From positions 62,001 through 126,000 of the forward strand of contig NZ_RDRE01000005.1 of the NCBI RefSeq assembly GCF_003693265.1: a stretch of 64,000 nucleotides of DNA, read 5' to 3'. This document shows positions 36,952-46,991 of this stretch, one piece after another. The translations under genes and the position numbers were made by a program. The stretch comes from Corynebacterium gottingense. Its GTDB lineage: Bacteria > Actinomycetota > Actinomycetes > Mycobacteriales > Mycobacteriaceae. How positions within the stretch are numbered: position 1 is the first letter of the stretch; the number at the start of each line of letters is the position of its first letter. The notes under the pieces are model-generated. The model was not told the DNA's origin. It worked only from the letters and a program-made list of their open reading frames with translations, and made no database searches.

Positions 36952-37880
36952 TAGCGCTTGTTGCGTTCCAGCAGCTCAGAAACGGACAGCGAGCCCTCGC
37001 GGCCGGCATCGCGGCGGCGTCGGCCTCCGCGGCGCTCATCGCTTTCACGCTTCTCGACGCCCTGCTCATGCCGCCCGACGTACTCCTCCGGCTCCGGCTG
37101 CGGTTGGGGTTGAGGCTTGGGCTCCGGCTCCGGCTTGGGTGCGGCGGTTTCGGTCTTGGTCCGCTCGCTGATCAGCGCCGACAGCGGGTTCTGCTGCTCG
37201 CGCTGCGGCTGCTGCCCGATGTTGCCGCGCACAGCGTCGCTGCTCGGCGCGCCGCTGGGGCGACCGCGGCGGTGGGAGCCGTTCGCGCGCTCCGGCGCCG
37301 GGGTGCGCACCACGGAGATCTTCGCGGTGTCAAAGCTCGACGGCCCCTTGGTCTCGTGCTTGTGGGGCTCGGACTTGGGCGCCTCAACGGGCTCAGCCGG
37401 CTCGCTCGGCGCAGTCGGCACAGCCGCTGCCTCCGCTTCCGCCGGGCGCTCGAGTTCCTGGATGCGCCGCGCCGCCGCACGCACCGCGGCCGGCTCGTAC
37501 TCGAAGACCTGCCCGCTCATCTCCTCCAGCTGGGAGCGCAGCGCCTTGATCTCCGCTTGCAGCTCGCGGAGCAGCTCGGCGTCCACCGGGCTCGCACCCG
37601 CGCCGCTCGCGGCCGCCGGCTGGCGCTCCAGGCGCGCCAGCTCCTCCTTGTGGTTCGCCTCGCTCTGCTTGAGCGCGCGGGTCGCTTCGTCGCGGTCGCG
37701 GCGCATGCGGAAGATCACAATCAGCCCGGCCGCGGCGGCCCACAGTGCGAGGATGAGCGAGATTTTCAGCGCGTTTGCCGAGTTGGTAAACAGCATCACC
37801 ACCGTGCCCACGATCGCGAGCGCGAACGGCACGATGACCCAGAGGTTTCCGCGGTCACTAGAAGAGGGTTGGGCAGTCAT
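36951..37880 (-). CDS. DUF6779-type membrane protein with charged coiled-coil region
   Basis: A 309-residue protein with two N-terminal membrane segments (LWVIVPFALAIVGTVVMLF and LKISLILALWAAAAGLIVIF). A coiled-coil stretch follows (ALKQSEANHKEELARLE...LLRELQAEIKALRSQLEEM), then a long Pro/Glu/Lys-rich disordered tail with PEPEPKPQPQPQPEPEE. The position matches Rv3604c in the folate operon. It could act as a scaffold at the membrane, but no function is known. A degenerate 13-mer (GCTTCTCGACGCC) is at 37049. Confidence 0.8.
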   Translation of the reverse strand: MTAQPSSSDRGNLWVIVPFALAIVGTVVMLFTNSANALKISLILALWAAAAGLIVIFRMRRDRDEATRALKQSEANHKEELARLERQPAAASGAGASPVDAELLRELQAEIKALRSQLEEMSGQVFEYEPAAVRAAARRIQELERPAEAEAAAVPTAPSEPAEPVEAPKSEPHKHETKGPSSFDTAKISVVRTPAPERANGSHRRGRPSGAPSSDAVRGNIGQQPQREQQNPLSALISERTKTETAAPKPEPEPKPQPQPQPEPEEYVGRHEQGVEKRESDERRGGRRRRDAGREGSLSVSELLERNKR

Positions 37881-37890
37881 GATTAGTACC

Positions 37891-38373
37891 TTAGCTAACG
37901 CCCTCGCCCGACGAGGGTGGCGACACCTCGCACGCCTTCTCCAGCAGCACCCCCGCCACCGCGAGCAGCAGGCCGCCGACCACGCCGCCGATGAGCCCCG
38001 GCAGGTCCTCCCCCGCCGCGGCGAGCGTGCCCAGCCGCGGCACCACGTACACCAGCGGCCCGAGGTACGCCCCGCCGCACACCGCGCCGGCCCACGCGCA
38101 CGCCTTGCCAAACAGCATAAAATTCGCGGCCATCATCGGGTTGAGTTGCGAGCGGTCCAGCCCGACCCGCCCGTCGGAGCGCCGCCGCTTCACCACCACC
38201 ACGAGCACCGCGCACACCAGCGCCAGCACCCAGAGGCTCGACGGCACAGCAGCGCCTATCGACGCCACCGCCCCGTACCACCGGCGCATCAGAATCAATG
38301 TGGCCGCCGCGCAGAACCCCGTCGTCCCGATCAGCGCCGCGTAGGACGTGCGGCGCATGCCCTCGCTGCTCAT
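37891..38373 (-). CDS. DUF3180 membrane protein
   Basis: A 160-residue protein with four hydrophobic segments, typical of the DUF3180 family that follows folK in actinobacteria (Rv3605c position). Conserved NPMMAANFMLFGKACAWAGAVCGG lies in its second half. It starts 4 bases after the folK stop. No function is established. A one-mismatch 13-mer (GCCTATCGACGCC) is at 38254. Confidence 0.85.
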   Translation of the reverse strand: MSSEGMRRTSYAALIGTTGFCAAATLILMRRWYGAVASIGAAVPSSLWVLALVCAVLVVVVKRRRSDGRVGLDRSQLNPMMAANFMLFGKACAWAGAVCGGAYLGPLVYVVPRLGTLAAAGEDLPGLIGGVVGGLLLAVAGVLLEKACEVSPPSSGEGVS

Positions 38374-38377
38374 CCTC

Positions 38378-38851
38378 TTAGCCCTCCAGTCTGCGCACGC
38401 CGTCGCGCTCCGCCGGGTCCAGGCGGGCGAGCAGGTCGGCGACGCGCTCGCCGCCCAGGGTAGCGTCCGGGTCGATCTCCAGCCAGGGCGCGAGGACGAA
38501 CGCGCGCAGGTGCGCCCGCGGGTGCGGCACCGTCAGCTCCGGGTCGTTGGAGGTGTAGCCGGCGATGTCCACGATGTCCACGTCCAGGGTGCGCGGCCCC
38601 CAGCGCTCGACGCGGACGCGGTTGGCGGCCTCCTCGAGCGCCTGGCATTCGCGGAGGAGTTGGGTGGGGGTGAGGGGGGCGTCGATAAGCATGCTCTGGT
38701 TGAGAAAGCCCGGCTGGTCCGTCTTGCCCCAGGGGGCGGTGGCGTAGAGGGAGCTGGCGGCGACGAGCGAGTCGGCGAAGTGGCGCACGACCGAGGCGAG
38801 GTGCGCGCGCGAGTCCTCCATGTTGGAGCCTGCGGAAATGACGGCGCGCAT
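38378..38851 (-). CDS. folK: 7,8-dihydro-6-hydroxymethylpterin pyrophosphokinase FolK
   Basis: Folate-pathway kinase that transfers pyrophosphate from ATP to hydroxymethyl-dihydropterin. It has the GSNMEDSRAHL opening, YATAPWGKTDQPGFLNQ, and the RWGPRTLDVDIVDI and VPHPRAHLRAFVLAPW motifs. It is 157 residues, of usual length. It starts at 38851 behind GGAGG, one base after the folB stop. A perfect 13-mer (38678) encodes LIDA next to the conserved LNQSM stretch. Confidence 0.95.
   Translation of the reverse strand: MRAVISAGSNMEDSRAHLASVVRHFADSLVAASSLYATAPWGKTDQPGFLNQSMLIDAPLTPTQLLRECQALEEAANRVRVERWGPRTLDVDIVDIAGYTSNDPELTVPHPRAHLRAFVLAPWLEIDPDATLGGERVADLLARLDPAERDGVRRLEG
38678..38690 (-). repeat. 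Iterated 13-mer copy 11
   Basis: Perfect copy in folK on its coding strand (LIDA); on + it is preceded by TGGGGGTGAGGGG. Confidence 0.9.
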
Positions 38852-38852
38852 G

Positions 38853-39227
38853 CTACCTCCTGTGCTTGCGGTTGCGGCGGCAGACGACGGCGACGTCGTC
38901 GAAGACGAGCGGGATCGGCGCGTGCGGCTTGTGCACGGTGACCTCGATGGCGTGCAGGGCGTCAAAGCGGTCCATGGCGGTGTCGGCGATCTCGGTGGCG
39001 ACGGTCTCGATGAGCTGGCGCGGGGTGCCCGCGGCGACGTCGTAGGCGAGCTGCGCGAGCTCCGCGTAGTTGACGGTCTTGGTTAGGTCATCGCCCGCCG
39101 CGGCCTCGGCGAAGTCCACCCAGCAGGTGATGTCCACGGTGAAAGCCTGGCCAAACTCGGTCTCGTGCGGGAGCACGCCGTGGTGCGCGAAGCACTGCAG
39201 GCCCTTCAGTTCGATGCGGTCGGCCAT
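38853..39227 (-). CDS. folB: Dihydroneopterin aldolase FolB
   Basis: Folate-pathway aldolase, 124 residues. Typical segments are the LKGLQCFAHHGVLPHETEFGQ opening with the catalytic Glu, VNYAELAQLAYD and the Lys in VTVHKPHAPI. It overlaps the 3' end of folP by 22 bases and ends one base before folK, so the four fol genes are tightly coupled. Confidence 0.94.
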   Translation of the reverse strand: MADRIELKGLQCFAHHGVLPHETEFGQAFTVDITCWVDFAEAAAGDDLTKTVNYAELAQLAYDVAAGTPRQLIETVATEIADTAMDRFDALHAIEVTVHKPHAPIPLVFDDVAVVCRRNRKHRR

Positions 39228-40078
39228 GAGTGCGCACCTCCCTCGCGCCACTTGGCGGCCACGTCGACGGCGTCGCGCGAGACCGCGACCTCGTGCACGC
39301 GCACGCACCACGCGCCGTAGTGCGCGGACAGCGCGGTGACGGCGGCGGTGGCGGGGTCGGCGTCGACGGGGCCGTGCTCCAGGCCGCGCTCCTTGCGCAC
39401 CCCGGTGAGGAAGCGCTTGCGGCTCGCGCCGACCAGGATGGGAAACTCGCCGGCGATGAATTCCGGCAGCGCATTGAGCAGCGCCCAGTTGTCCGCGGCC
39501 GTCTTGGCAAAGCCAAGGCCGGGGTCGAGCGTGATCTGGTCATGCGCCACGCCGGCGGCCAGCGCGTTGTCCACCAGCTCGCCCAGCACCTGGTGGACGT
39601 CGCGCACCACGTCCCCGCCGTGGTCGGCGGCGCCGGAGGCGTTGACGAAGGCGTCGGCGCGCCAGTGCATCAGGCACACCGGCAGCTGGGTCTGGGCCAT
39701 GACGCGGTACATGTCGGCGTCGGCGAGGCCGCCGGAGACGTCGTTGATGAGGTCCACGCCGGCGTCGGCAGCCGCGAGCGCCGTCGACGCGCGCATCGTG
39801 TCCACCGAGGTGCGGATCCCGTCCGCGTGCAGCGCCGCGATGACGGGGCGGACGCGCTCGGCCTCCACCTCCGCAGGCACGCGGGTGGCGCCGGGTCGGG
39901 TGGATTCGGCGCCGACGTCGATAATGTCCGCTCCGAGCCGCACGAGTTCGTGTGCGTGGGCGATCGCGTCGTCGGCGGCAAGCCAGCGGCCGCCGTCGGA
40001 GAACGAGTCCTCGGTGACGTTAACAATGCCCATCACCGTCGTGCGGCCGGGCGCAGTGAGATCGGCCACGCTGACCAT
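39206..40078 (-). CDS. folP: Dihydropteroate synthase FolP
   Basis: Sulfonamide-target enzyme that joins hydroxymethyl-dihydropterin pyrophosphate and p-aminobenzoate. It has GIVNVTEDSFSDGG, DVGAESTRPGA, NDVSGG, DPGLGFAKTAADNW and GASRKRFL. It is 290 residues from the ATG at 40078 behind AAGGAG. It lies 2 bases from folE. Confidence 0.95.
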   Translation of the reverse strand: MVSVADLTAPGRTTVMGIVNVTEDSFSDGGRWLAADDAIAHAHELVRLGADIIDVGAESTRPGATRVPAEVEAERVRPVIAALHADGIRTSVDTMRASTALAAADAGVDLINDVSGGLADADMYRVMAQTQLPVCLMHWRADAFVNASGAADHGGDVVRDVHQVLGELVDNALAAGVAHDQITLDPGLGFAKTAADNWALLNALPEFIAGEFPILVGASRKRFLTGVRKERGLEHGPVDADPATAAVTALSAHYGAWCVRVHEVAVSRDAVDVAAKWREGGAHSWPTASN

Positions 40079-40080
40079 GG

Positions 40081-40653
40081 CTAGCTCCTTATCAGGCTCA
40101 TGACCTCGGCGCGCGAGGCCGCGTTGGACTGGAAGCCGCCGCGCACCGCGGAGGTGGTGGTCACGGCGCCGGGCTTGCGGATCCCCCGCATGGCCATGCA
40201 CAGGTGCTCGCATTCGACCACCACGATGACTGCGGAAGCACCAAGCTTATCGACGATCGCGTCAGCCACCTGCCCCGTCAACCGCTCCTGCACCTGCGGC
40301 CGCTTGGCGTACATGTCCGTGAGGCGGGCGAGCTTGGACAGGCCCGTGACCTTGCCGTCCTTGCCCGGGATGTAGCCCACGTGCGCCTTGCCGTAGAAGG
40401 GCACGAGGTGGTGCTCGCAAGTGGAGTAGATCGGGATGTCGCGCACGAGGACCAGCTCCTGGTGGTTCTCCGCGAACGTCTTCTCCAGGACCTCGGTGGG
40501 GTCGGTGTGGAGGCCGGCGAAGACCTCCTCGTAGGCGCGGGCGACGCGCGCTGGCGTCTCCTTGAGGCCCTCGCGGTCCGGGTCTTCGCCCACGGCGATG
40601 AGCAGTTCGCGCACCGCGGCTTCGGCGCGCTGCTGGTCAAACTTATTGGTCAT
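40081..40653 (-). CDS. folE: GTP cyclohydrolase I FolE
   Basis: First enzyme of folate synthesis, converting GTP to dihydroneopterin triphosphate. Zinc ligands are in [13 protein letters not shown] and [11 protein letters not shown]. It is 190 residues. The start lies inside the last codons of ftsH (11-base overlap), and it heads the folE-folP-folB-folK series. Confidence 0.95.
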   Translation of the reverse strand: MTNKFDQQRAEAAVRELLIAVGEDPDREGLKETPARVARAYEEVFAGLHTDPTEVLEKTFAENHQELVLVRDIPIYSTCEHHLVPFYGKAHVGYIPGKDGKVTGLSKLARLTDMYAKRPQVQERLTGQVADAIVDKLGASAVIVVVECEHLCMAMRGIRKPGAVTTTSAVRGGFQSNAASRAEVMSLIRS

Positions 40654-43099
40654 TGTTGGGTCGGTCCTCTGGGTCGGTGCGGTGGTTGTCGCTGTTGCTG
40701 TCGCGGTCCTCTTTCCGGTGCCGCGGCAGCTGGCGGGTCGTGTCCTCGGACGCGGGGCGGTAGGCGGTGCTGCCGCCGCGGCCGTCCGCATCATCGTTGT
40801 AGTACGACTCGTCGGGGCGCTCGTTGTCGGGGAGGCGGAAGCCGATCTCGGCGGTCTCGTTGTCCGGCTGCTCCGGCTGGTCCGGGGTCGGCGCGTAGTT
40901 GCGCATCCCCGGGTGCTGGCCCTGCTGGCCCTGCTGGCCATCCCCCGGGTAGGTCCAGCCCGGAGGCGGCGTCGGGCCGCCGTAGTTCGGGCGGCTGCCG
41001 CCGGTCGGCGGGGTCCACTGCGACGATCCGTTGCCGTCCTTACCCGGCTTGCCCGGGTGCCAGTGGTTGCCGCCCTGCTGGCCCTGCTGACGCTGCTGGC
41101 GCTCCCGCTGACGGCGCTCACGCGTCGCCTTCGACGCCTCCAGGATGGAGAAGCGCTTCGGCGGCTCCTCGCCGCGCTCCTTCGCCAGCTCCACCGGCGT
41201 CTTGACCGGCTCGCGGCCGATCTGCTGGTGGAAGCGGGCGTCGTGGGCGGGCAGCTCGGGGCGTACCGGCTCGATGTCAGTAAACAGCTGCTCTAGGTCC
41301 GGGCGGCGCAGAGTCTCCTTCTCCAAGAGTGCGGAGGCTAGCGCGTCCAGCTGGTCGCGGTACTTTTCGAGGGTGCGGTAGGCCACCTGGTGGGCTTCGT
41401 CGAGAAGCGCCTGCATTTCCTCGTCGATCTTGGCGGCGACGGCCGGCGAATACTCCAGCGAGCCTCCGCCGCCCTTGCCGGAGAACGGATCGCCCTGCTC
41501 CTGGCCGTACTTCACGGCGCCGAGCGAGGAGGTCATGCCGTACTCCGTGACCATCGCGCGGGCGATCTTCGTGGCCTGCTCGATGTCGTTGGACGCACCG
41601 GTGGTGGGCGCGCCGAAGACGAGCTCCTCGGCGGAGCGGCCGCCCATGGCGAAGACCATGCGGGCGAACAGCTCGTTGCGGTTGTACATGCCCTTGTCGT
41701 CCTCGTCCGCGGTCATGGCGAAGCCGCCCGTGCGGCCGCGGGCCAGGATGGTGACCTTGTAGACGCGCTCGATGTCTTTGAGCGCCCACGCGGACAGGGT
41801 GTGGCCGCCCTCGTGGTAGGCGGTGACCTTCTTCTCCTGCTCGGAGATGATCTTGGTGGAGCGGCGCGGGCCGCCGATCACGCGGTCCGTCGCCTCCTCG
41901 AGCGCGTCGGTGGTGATGACGTTGCCGCCGACGCGGGCGGTGAGCAGGGCGGCCTCGTTGAGCACGTTGGCCAGGTCCGCGCCGGACATGCCGGCGGTGC
42001 GCTTGGCCAGCGCGTCGAGGGAGACGTCCTTGGCCAACGGCTTGCCCTTGGCGTGGACCTTGAGGATCTGGGCGCGGCCGGCCAGGTCCGGGTTGGTCAC
42101 CGGGATCTGGCGGTCGAAGCGGCCCGGGCGCAACAGGGCGGGGTCCAAGATGTCGGGGCGGTTGGTCGCCGCGATGAGGATGACGCCCTCGCGGTCGCCG
42201 AAGCCGTCCATCTCCACCAGCAGCTGGTTGAGGGTCTGCTCGCGCTCGTCGTGGCCGCCGCCCATGCCGGAGCCGCGCTGGCGGCCGACGGCGTCGATCT
42301 CGTCGACGAAGATGATGCAGGGGCTGTTCTCCCGGGCCTGCTTGAACAGGTCGCGCACGCGGGAAGCGCCCACGCCAACGAACATTTCCACGAAGTCGGA
42401 GCCGGAGATGGAGTAGAACGGCACGCCGGCCTCGCCAGCCACGGCGCGGGCCAGCAGGGTTTTACCGGTGCCGGGAGGGCCGTAGAGGAGCACGCCGCGC
42501 GGGATCTTCGCGCCCAGCTTTTCGTAGACGCCCGGGTCCATGAGGAAGTCGACGACCTCCTGCAGCTCATCGACGGCCTCGTCGGCGCCCGCGACGTCCG
42601 CGAAGGTGTTGGTCGGGTTGTCCTTGGTCAGCTGCTTCGCCTTCGAGCCGCCGATGCCGAACATGCCGCCGCCGGACTGCATGCGGTACATCATGTAGGA
42701 GATCAGGCCGAAGACCAGGATCATCGGCAGCATGAAGCCCAGCATGGACAGGAGGAAGGACTCCTGCGTCACGTTCGTCTTGTACTTGTCGGCCCCGGAC
42801 TCGCGCACGGCGTCGAAAATCTCCTGCGTGGTGCGCGCCGGGTACTGGGCGGAGATGGCCTCGACGCCCTCGTGCTCGTCCACCGTGATCGGCTCGCGCA
42901 GCTCTATGCGGACGCGCTGCTCGCGGTCGTCGATCTGCACCTCCTGCGCGTTGGAGTTGTGCAGCTGCTCGACGGCAACGGACGTGTCGACCGTTTGGTA
43001 ATTGCGCGTGTCGTCTCCAAACAGCGTGAGGACGTACAGCGCGATGAGCGCGATGGCGGCGAAAATGCCCCACCGCAACACGTTTTTATTTTTAGTCAT
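40643..43099 (-). CDS. ftsH: Membrane AAA+ zinc protease FtsH
   Basis: Quality-control protease of 818 residues. Two N-terminal membrane segments ([18 protein letters not shown] and [24 protein letters not shown]) flank a periplasmic domain. The AAA domain has Walker [15 protein letters not shown], Walker [12 protein letters not shown] and the SRH ([20 protein letters not shown]). The zinc site is [12 protein letters not shown] 200-residue C-terminal tail rich in Gln, Gly, Pro and Asn is typical of actinobacteria. It lies upstream of folE in the same operon, as in mycobacteria. Confidence 0.96.
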   Translation of the reverse strand: MTKNKNVLRWGIFAAIALIALYVLTLFGDDTRNYQTVDTSVAVEQLHNSNAQEVQIDDREQRVRIELREPITVDEHEGVEAISAQYPARTTQEIFDAVRESGADKYKTNVTQESFLLSMLGFMLPMILVFGLISYMMYRMQSGGGMFGIGGSKAKQLTKDNPTNTFADVAGADEAVDELQEVVDFLMDPGVYEKLGAKIPRGVLLYGPPGTGKTLLARAVAGEAGVPFYSISGSDFVEMFVGVGASRVRDLFKQARENSPCIIFVDEIDAVGRQRGSGMGGGHDEREQTLNQLLVEMDGFGDREGVILIAATNRPDILDPALLRPGRFDRQIPVTNPDLAGRAQILKVHAKGKPLAKDVSLDALAKRTAGMSGADLANVLNEAALLTARVGGNVITTDALEEATDRVIGGPRRSTKIISEQEKKVTAYHEGGHTLSAWALKDIERVYKVTILARGRTGGFAMTADEDDKGMYNRNELFARMVFAMGGRSAEELVFGAPTTGASNDIEQATKIARAMVTEYGMTSSLGAVKYGQEQGDPFSGKGGGGSLEYSPAVAAKIDEEMQALLDEAHQVAYRTLEKYRDQLDALASALLEKETLRRPDLEQLFTDIEPVRPELPAHDARFHQQIGREPVKTPVELAKERGEEPPKRFSILEASKATRERRQRERQQRQQGQQGGNHWHPGKPGKDGNGSSQWTPPTGGSRPNYGGPTPPPGWTYPGDGQQGQQGQHPGMRNYAPTPDQPEQPDNETAEIGFRLPDNERPDESYYNDDADGRGGSTAYRPASEDTTRQLPRHRKEDRDSNSDNHRTDPEDRPNNDQ

Positions 43100-43151
43100 A
43101 CAGTTTTTTGGGTCTTACTTGTCGTCGCAGTTAGTTGTCGCCAGGCGGGGC

Positions 43152-43751
43152 CTACTGGCCCTCGGAGTACACGCGCGGGTGCAGCGTGCCCACGTACGGG
43201 AGGTCGCGGTAGCGCTCCGCGTAGTCGAGCCCGTAGCCGATGACGAACTCGTTGGGGATGTCAAAGCCGACGTCGAGCAGGTCGATCTTGGCGGTCTGCA
43301 CCTCGGGCTTGCGCAGCAGCGTGATGACCTCGAGGCTCTTCGGGCCGCGGCCGCTCAGGTTCTTCAGCAGCCAGGACAGGGTCAGGCCGGAATCGATGAT
43401 GTCCTCCACCACGAGCACGTCGCGGTCGGCGATCTCCTTGTCCAGGTCCTTGAGAATGCGCACCACGCCAGAGCTGGTGGTGGAGTTGCCGTAGGAGGAG
43501 ACGGCCATGAACTCCATCTCGGCCGGGATGGAAAGCTTGCGGGCAAAGTCGGTGAGGAAGAAGACCGCGCCCTTGAGCACGCACACCAGGATGAGGTCCT
43601 GCTCGGCGTCCTTGTACTTCTTCGAGACCATGTCCGCCAGCTCCTGGATGCGGGCCTGCAGGTCGTCCTCAGTCAGCAGGATGGCCTCAACGTCGTCGCC
43701 GTAGCGGTTCGCGGGGACGTTGAAATCCTTCTTGGTGTACAGCTCGGTCAT
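43152..43751 (-). CDS. hpt: Hypoxanthine-guanine phosphoribosyltransferase
   Basis: Purine salvage enzyme of 199 residues. The PRPP-binding loop is [14 protein letters not shown], and the N-terminal [13 protein letters not shown] and the C-terminal [24 protein letters not shown] are typical of the family. It starts with ATG at 43751 and is followed after 52 bases by ftsH. A promoter is likely in the 81 bases upstream (TATGAA hexamer on the minus strand). Confidence 0.95.
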   Translation of the reverse strand: MTELYTKKDFNVPANRYGDDVEAILLTEDDLQARIQELADMVSKKYKDAEQDLILVCVLKGAVFFLTDFARKLSIPAEMEFMAVSSYGNSTTSSGVVRILKDLDKEIADRDVLVVEDIIDSGLTLSWLLKNLSGRGPKSLEVITLLRKPEVQTAKIDLLDVGFDIPNEFVIGYGLDYAERYRDLPYVGTLHPRVYSEGQ

Positions 43752-43832
43752 GGTTGGGCCCTTCCATCTCCTGTTGGCTTACAACTCCTTCATACTGCCA
43801 CCTCTTCCCCGCCTGCGACAACAACGGGAGGA

Positions 43833-44081
43833 CTACTTGCAGCGGTCTTCCGGCGGTCGGGTACCCAGCCCGTATTGCAGGAACGGCGCGAGCAGCGCAC
43901 CGATCAGCGCGGCGACCGGGTTGGCAAAGAAGAGAGCGGGGTCTGAGGAGAGGGTGGACGAGCCAGTGAACATGCCGCAGGAGGAGCCCGGGATCGCGGG
44001 GTGTTCTGCCGCGGGAGCTGCGGAAGCGGCGAGAGCGATCGCGGTCATTCCGGCGACCAGGGAAGTGCGGAGGGGACGCAT
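43833..44081 (-). CDS. Small secreted protein
   Basis: An 82-residue precursor. The signal peptide MRPLRTSLVAGMTAIALAASAAPAA precedes a short mature part with two cysteines (SSCGMF and EDRCK) and a hydrophobic middle (FFANPVAALIGALLAPFLQYG). I start at MRPLRT behind AAAAGGCAG rather than at 44123. It resembles the many small corynebacterial exported proteins with no known function. A 15-base palindrome lies in its promoter region. Confidence 0.7.
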   Translation of the reverse strand: MRPLRTSLVAGMTAIALAASAAPAAEHPAIPGSSCGMFTGSSTLSSDPALFFANPVAALIGALLAPFLQYGLGTRPPEDRCK

Positions 44082-44118
44082 GGTGAGCTGCCTTTTAGTC
44101 GGGGGAAGCGAATTTACG

Positions 44119-44133
44119 AACACGAGTCGTGTT
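44119..44133. promoter_or_regulatory. Perfect palindrome, candidate operator
   Basis: AACACGA-G-TCGTGTT, 15 bases, about 40 bases upstream of the small secreted protein start and 28 bases past the tilS stop. The size and symmetry fit a dimeric repressor site; the regulator is unknown. Confidence 0.45.
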
Positions 44134-44160
44134 GAGTATCGCGCAACCCCTCAAGCGGCG

Positions 44161-45072
44161 TTACTCGCGCCGCTCGAGGGTGAGTTCGCCGCCCACCCGG
44201 CGCACGCGCACTCCCCCGGCCATGTCCACGCCGACCTGACCGTTCCAATGCGTGATGAGCCGCTCGATGGCGGCGAGTTGCCCGCGGTTGGGGCGCACGT
44301 CTGCGCTGACAAGCCACGCGTGGATCCGGGAGCGGCGCACGGCGCTGGGCAGGGCGGCGAGTTCGTCGCAGGAGGTGGTCGCGGGGGCGTCGAGAAGCGA
44401 TTGCGCGGCCGCGATCCGGTCGGCGGTCTGCGCCAGCGGCGGCACGGCGTCGCCACCAAGGAGCTCGGTGAGCGCGGGGATGATGCGCGTGCGCAGCGCT
44501 ACTCGGCGAAACGCAGGGTCCCCATTCATCGGATCCTCCCACGGGGTCACGCCGAGCTCGGCGCACGCGCCGACCGTATCCGCGCGGCGGATGGGCAGGA
44601 AGGGGCGCACGAGGCGCCCGGCGCGCGGTGCCATGCCGGACGGGTTGCCGCGTAGCGCGCCGAGCAACAGCGTTTCGGCCTGGTCGTCGGCGGTGTGTGC
44701 CACCCACACCTCGCCACCGCGGGCGAAGAGCGCGGCGTAGCGGGCCTCGCGCGCCGCGGCCTCCAGGTTCCCGCCGCGCGGCACCGCCACCTCCACGACC
44801 TCGGCCGGGACGCCGAAGCCTCGCGCCTGCTCGGCGGCACGCTTTGCGACGCCCCCGCTGCCCTCCTGCAGCCCGTGGTCCACCACCACGGCACGCGCCG
44901 GGATGCCTTCAGCGGCCGCGGCGGCGACGAGCGCGAGCGAATCGGGCCCGCCGGACAGGCCGATGACCACGGGCGCTGCGGCAGCGTCTGCGGCAAAGTC
45001 TGCGGCGCGGACGGCGCGCCGACAGGCCAGGAAGTGGGGCGAGGTGCGGGGCCAGAACGGCTGCGCGGCCAT
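44161..45072 (-). CDS. tilS: tRNA(Ile)-lysidine synthase TilS
   Basis: Modifies C34 of tRNA-Ile(CAU) to lysidine so that AUA codons are read as Ile. The PP-loop SGGPDSLAL is at about residues 40-48, and HTADDQAETLLLGALRG follows. It is 303 residues, the short actinobacterial form without a full C-terminal domain. It lies 2 bases after dacB in the same direction. A variant 13-mer (GCTTCTCGACGCC) is at 44386. Confidence 0.93.
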   Translation of the reverse strand: MAAQPFWPRTSPHFLACRRAVRAADFAADAAAAPVVIGLSGGPDSLALVAAAAAEGIPARAVVVDHGLQEGSGGVAKRAAEQARGFGVPAEVVEVAVPRGGNLEAAAREARYAALFARGGEVWVAHTADDQAETLLLGALRGNPSGMAPRAGRLVRPFLPIRRADTVGACAELGVTPWEDPMNGDPAFRRVALRTRIIPALTELLGGDAVPPLAQTADRIAAAQSLLDAPATTSCDELAALPSAVRRSRIHAWLVSADVRPNRGQLAAIERLITHWNGQVGVDMAGGVRVRRVGGELTLERRE

Positions 45073-45074
45073 GG

Positions 45075-46352
45075 CTAGAAGTTGCGGAGGACGGAGGCGA
45101 GCTGGTCCATCCCCTGGCGCGCTTCCAGGATGGACGAGTCGTTGGAGATGAACGCGAAGGTGTAGACGTTGCCGTTCACGCTGGTGACGGTGCCCGCGAG
45201 CGCGGAAGTCTCATCGAGCGTGCCGGTCTTCGCGCGCACCCAGCCGCGGCCGGCCAGGTCGCCGTAGCGGGAGGCGAGGGTGCCCTCGCCCGCGGCGACG
45301 GGCAAGGTGCCCAGTAGGTCGCGGATCGGTGCTTCGGTGGCTGAGGAGAGTAGGACGCCATCAAGCAGCGCGGGCGGGATGCGGTTCGCGTCCGAAAGCC
45401 CGCAGTTGTCCAGGAGGGTGGTGCCGCTGACGTCGAAGCCCTGCTCCGCGAGCGTGTCCAGGGCAGCCTGCGGCGCGTCGGTCGTGCCCCGCGCCAGCGC
45501 GAGCTCGCGCCCGATCGCCTCGGCGTAAACATTGTCGGAGTTGCGCATCATCACCCGCATCCGCTCGAGCAGGGTCGGCGACTCCACCGACGCCACGACC
45601 TCCGCGTCCGCGGGCGCCGGGCCATCGGCGACGGCGACGTTCGCCGCCCCCAGCCGGTTCGCCAGCGCCTGCGCCACGTCCAGGGCCGGGGTGTGGGTGC
45701 GCGGGACGTCGCCCTCCGTCGCCCCGCCGAGCCGGCCGCCGGAGAGCATCGCGGGCTGCATCGGCGCCACGAAGCCGGCGTCCACGTTCTCCGGGTCCCA
45801 GCTTTCGGGGTATTCCTCCATGCCGTCCCAGGAGGACGTGTCGATGGTGACGGTGTCGACGGCGCCTCCGACGTTGCTGACCTGGGCGGCGAGCGCATCC
45901 AGGGCTTCGTCGTCGAGCCAGACGTCGCCACCGGCCAGGATGGTCACCTCGCCCGGGTTCGCGCCGCGCACCACCGCGGTGGACAGCGTATCCTCCGGGC
46001 CCAGCTGGTAGAGCGCGGCCGCGGCGGTGAGGACCTTGGTCACGGACGCCGGCCGCAGCGGCTCGTCCGCGTGCTGGTCAAAGACGACCTCGCCGGTGGC
46101 GGCGTTGGAGATCCGGGCGTGGAAGGTCCCAAGGTCCGGGTTTGCGGCGGGGGACGAGAGGGCGTCGATAAGCAACTGCTCATCAACCGGCGCACCCTCC
46201 GCGGGCGTGAGGAGACCGGGCGGGGCTTGCAGCGCGTAGGCCGGCGCGTGCTCAAGCGATGCGAGATCGCGCTGTGCCGCGACGCCGAACCCCGCGACGG
46301 TGCCGACAGCTCCGAGCGCGAGCGCGCCCACTACCCAAGTCCATACTTTCAC
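45075..46352 (-). CDS. dacB: D-alanyl-D-alanine carboxypeptidase/endopeptidase (PBP4, DacB)
   Basis: Peptidoglycan hydrolase of the S13 family, 425 residues. After an N-terminal membrane anchor come the three penicillin-binding motifs: SxxK in [10 protein letters not shown], SxN in [10 protein letters not shown], and KTG in RAKTGTLDE. The GTG at 46352 is preferred; the longer frame overlaps the divergent ppa promoter. It precedes tilS, as in mycobacteria (Rv3627c). A perfect 13-mer (46161) near the N-terminus gives LIDA. Confidence 0.93.
   Translation of the reverse strand: MKVWTWVVGALALGAVGTVAGFGVAAQRDLASLEHAPAYALQAPPGLLTPAEGAPVDEQLLIDALSSPAANPDLGTFHARISNAATGEVVFDQHADEPLRPASVTKVLTAAAALYQLGPEDTLSTAVVRGANPGEVTILAGGDVWLDDEALDALAAQVSNVGGAVDTVTIDTSSWDGMEEYPESWDPENVDAGFVAPMQPAMLSGGRLGGATEGDVPRTHTPALDVAQALANRLGAANVAVADGPAPADAEVVASVESPTLLERMRVMMRNSDNVYAEAIGRELALARGTTDAPQAALDTLAEQGFDVSGTTLLDNCGLSDANRIPPALLDGVLLSSATEAPIRDLLGTLPVAAGEGTLASRYGDLAGRGWVRAKTGTLDETSALAGTVTSVNGNVYTFAFISNDSSILEARQGMDQLASVLRNF
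46161..46173 (-). repeat. Iterated 13-mer copy 12
   Basis: Perfect copy in dacB on its coding strand (LIDA), in the variable segment after the membrane anchor. Confidence 0.9.
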
Positions 46353-46416
46353 GGGCACTAACCCTAGCCCACGTATGATGGTGAGCCGAACCATCACTCG
46401 AAGCAAAGGAGCAACA

Positions 46417-46893
46417 ATGGCTACCGAGATCATCATCGAAATCCCGAAGGGCTCGCGCAACAAGTACGAGGTCGACCACGAGACCGGCCGCGTCCACCTC
46501 GACCGTTACCTGTTCACCCCGATGGCGTACCCCGCCGATTACGGCTACATCGAGCACACGCTTGCCGACGATGGCGACCCCCTCGACGCACTCGTCATCA
46601 CCCCGGAGCCCGTGTTCCCCGGCGTTGTTGTCGCCGCGCGCCCGATCGGCGTGTTCAAGATGACCGACGAGGCCGGCGGCGACGACAAGCTGCTCTGCGT
46701 CATCGACGACGTCCGCTACGAGGGTTACCAGGACATTTCCGACGTCTCCGACTTCCTCAAGAACGAAATCGAGCACTTCTTCGTGCACTACAAGGACCTG
46801 GAGCCGAACAAGGAAGTCACCGGCTCCGGCTGGGGCGACAAGGCTGAGGCGGAGAAGATCCTGCAGGCAGCCGTCGAGGCGTACAAGAAGTAG
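46417..46893 (+). CDS. ppa: Inorganic pyrophosphatase
   Basis: Family I pyrophosphatase of 158 residues that pulls biosynthetic reactions by hydrolysing PPi. Typical motifs are [20 protein letters not shown] and the metal site [10 protein letters not shown]. It starts at ATG 46417 behind AAAGGAG, divergent from dacB, and ends at a good terminator. Confidence 0.96.
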   Translation: MATEIIIEIPKGSRNKYEVDHETGRVHLDRYLFTPMAYPADYGYIEHTLADDGDPLDALVITPEPVFPGVVVAARPIGVFKMTDEAGGDDKLLCVIDDVRYEGYQDISDVSDFLKNEIEHFFVHYKDLEPNKEVTGSGWGDKAEAEKILQAAVEAYKK

Positions 46894-46909
46894 CGCGTTT
46901 TGCTTTGCT

Positions 46910-46956
46910 GGCCCGGGCTTGCCGTTTCTTGGCGGCCCGGGCCTTTGCTGTTTTTG
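46910..46956 (+). terminator. Terminator of ppa
   Basis: Perfect 9-base arms GGCCCGGGC/GCCCGGGCC, extended inward by GCC/GGC, followed by TTTGCTGTTTTT. Confidence 0.85.
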
Positions 46957-46991
46957 CGGGGGCGGGTGGCTCCGTTCGCGCGGTGAGGCGA

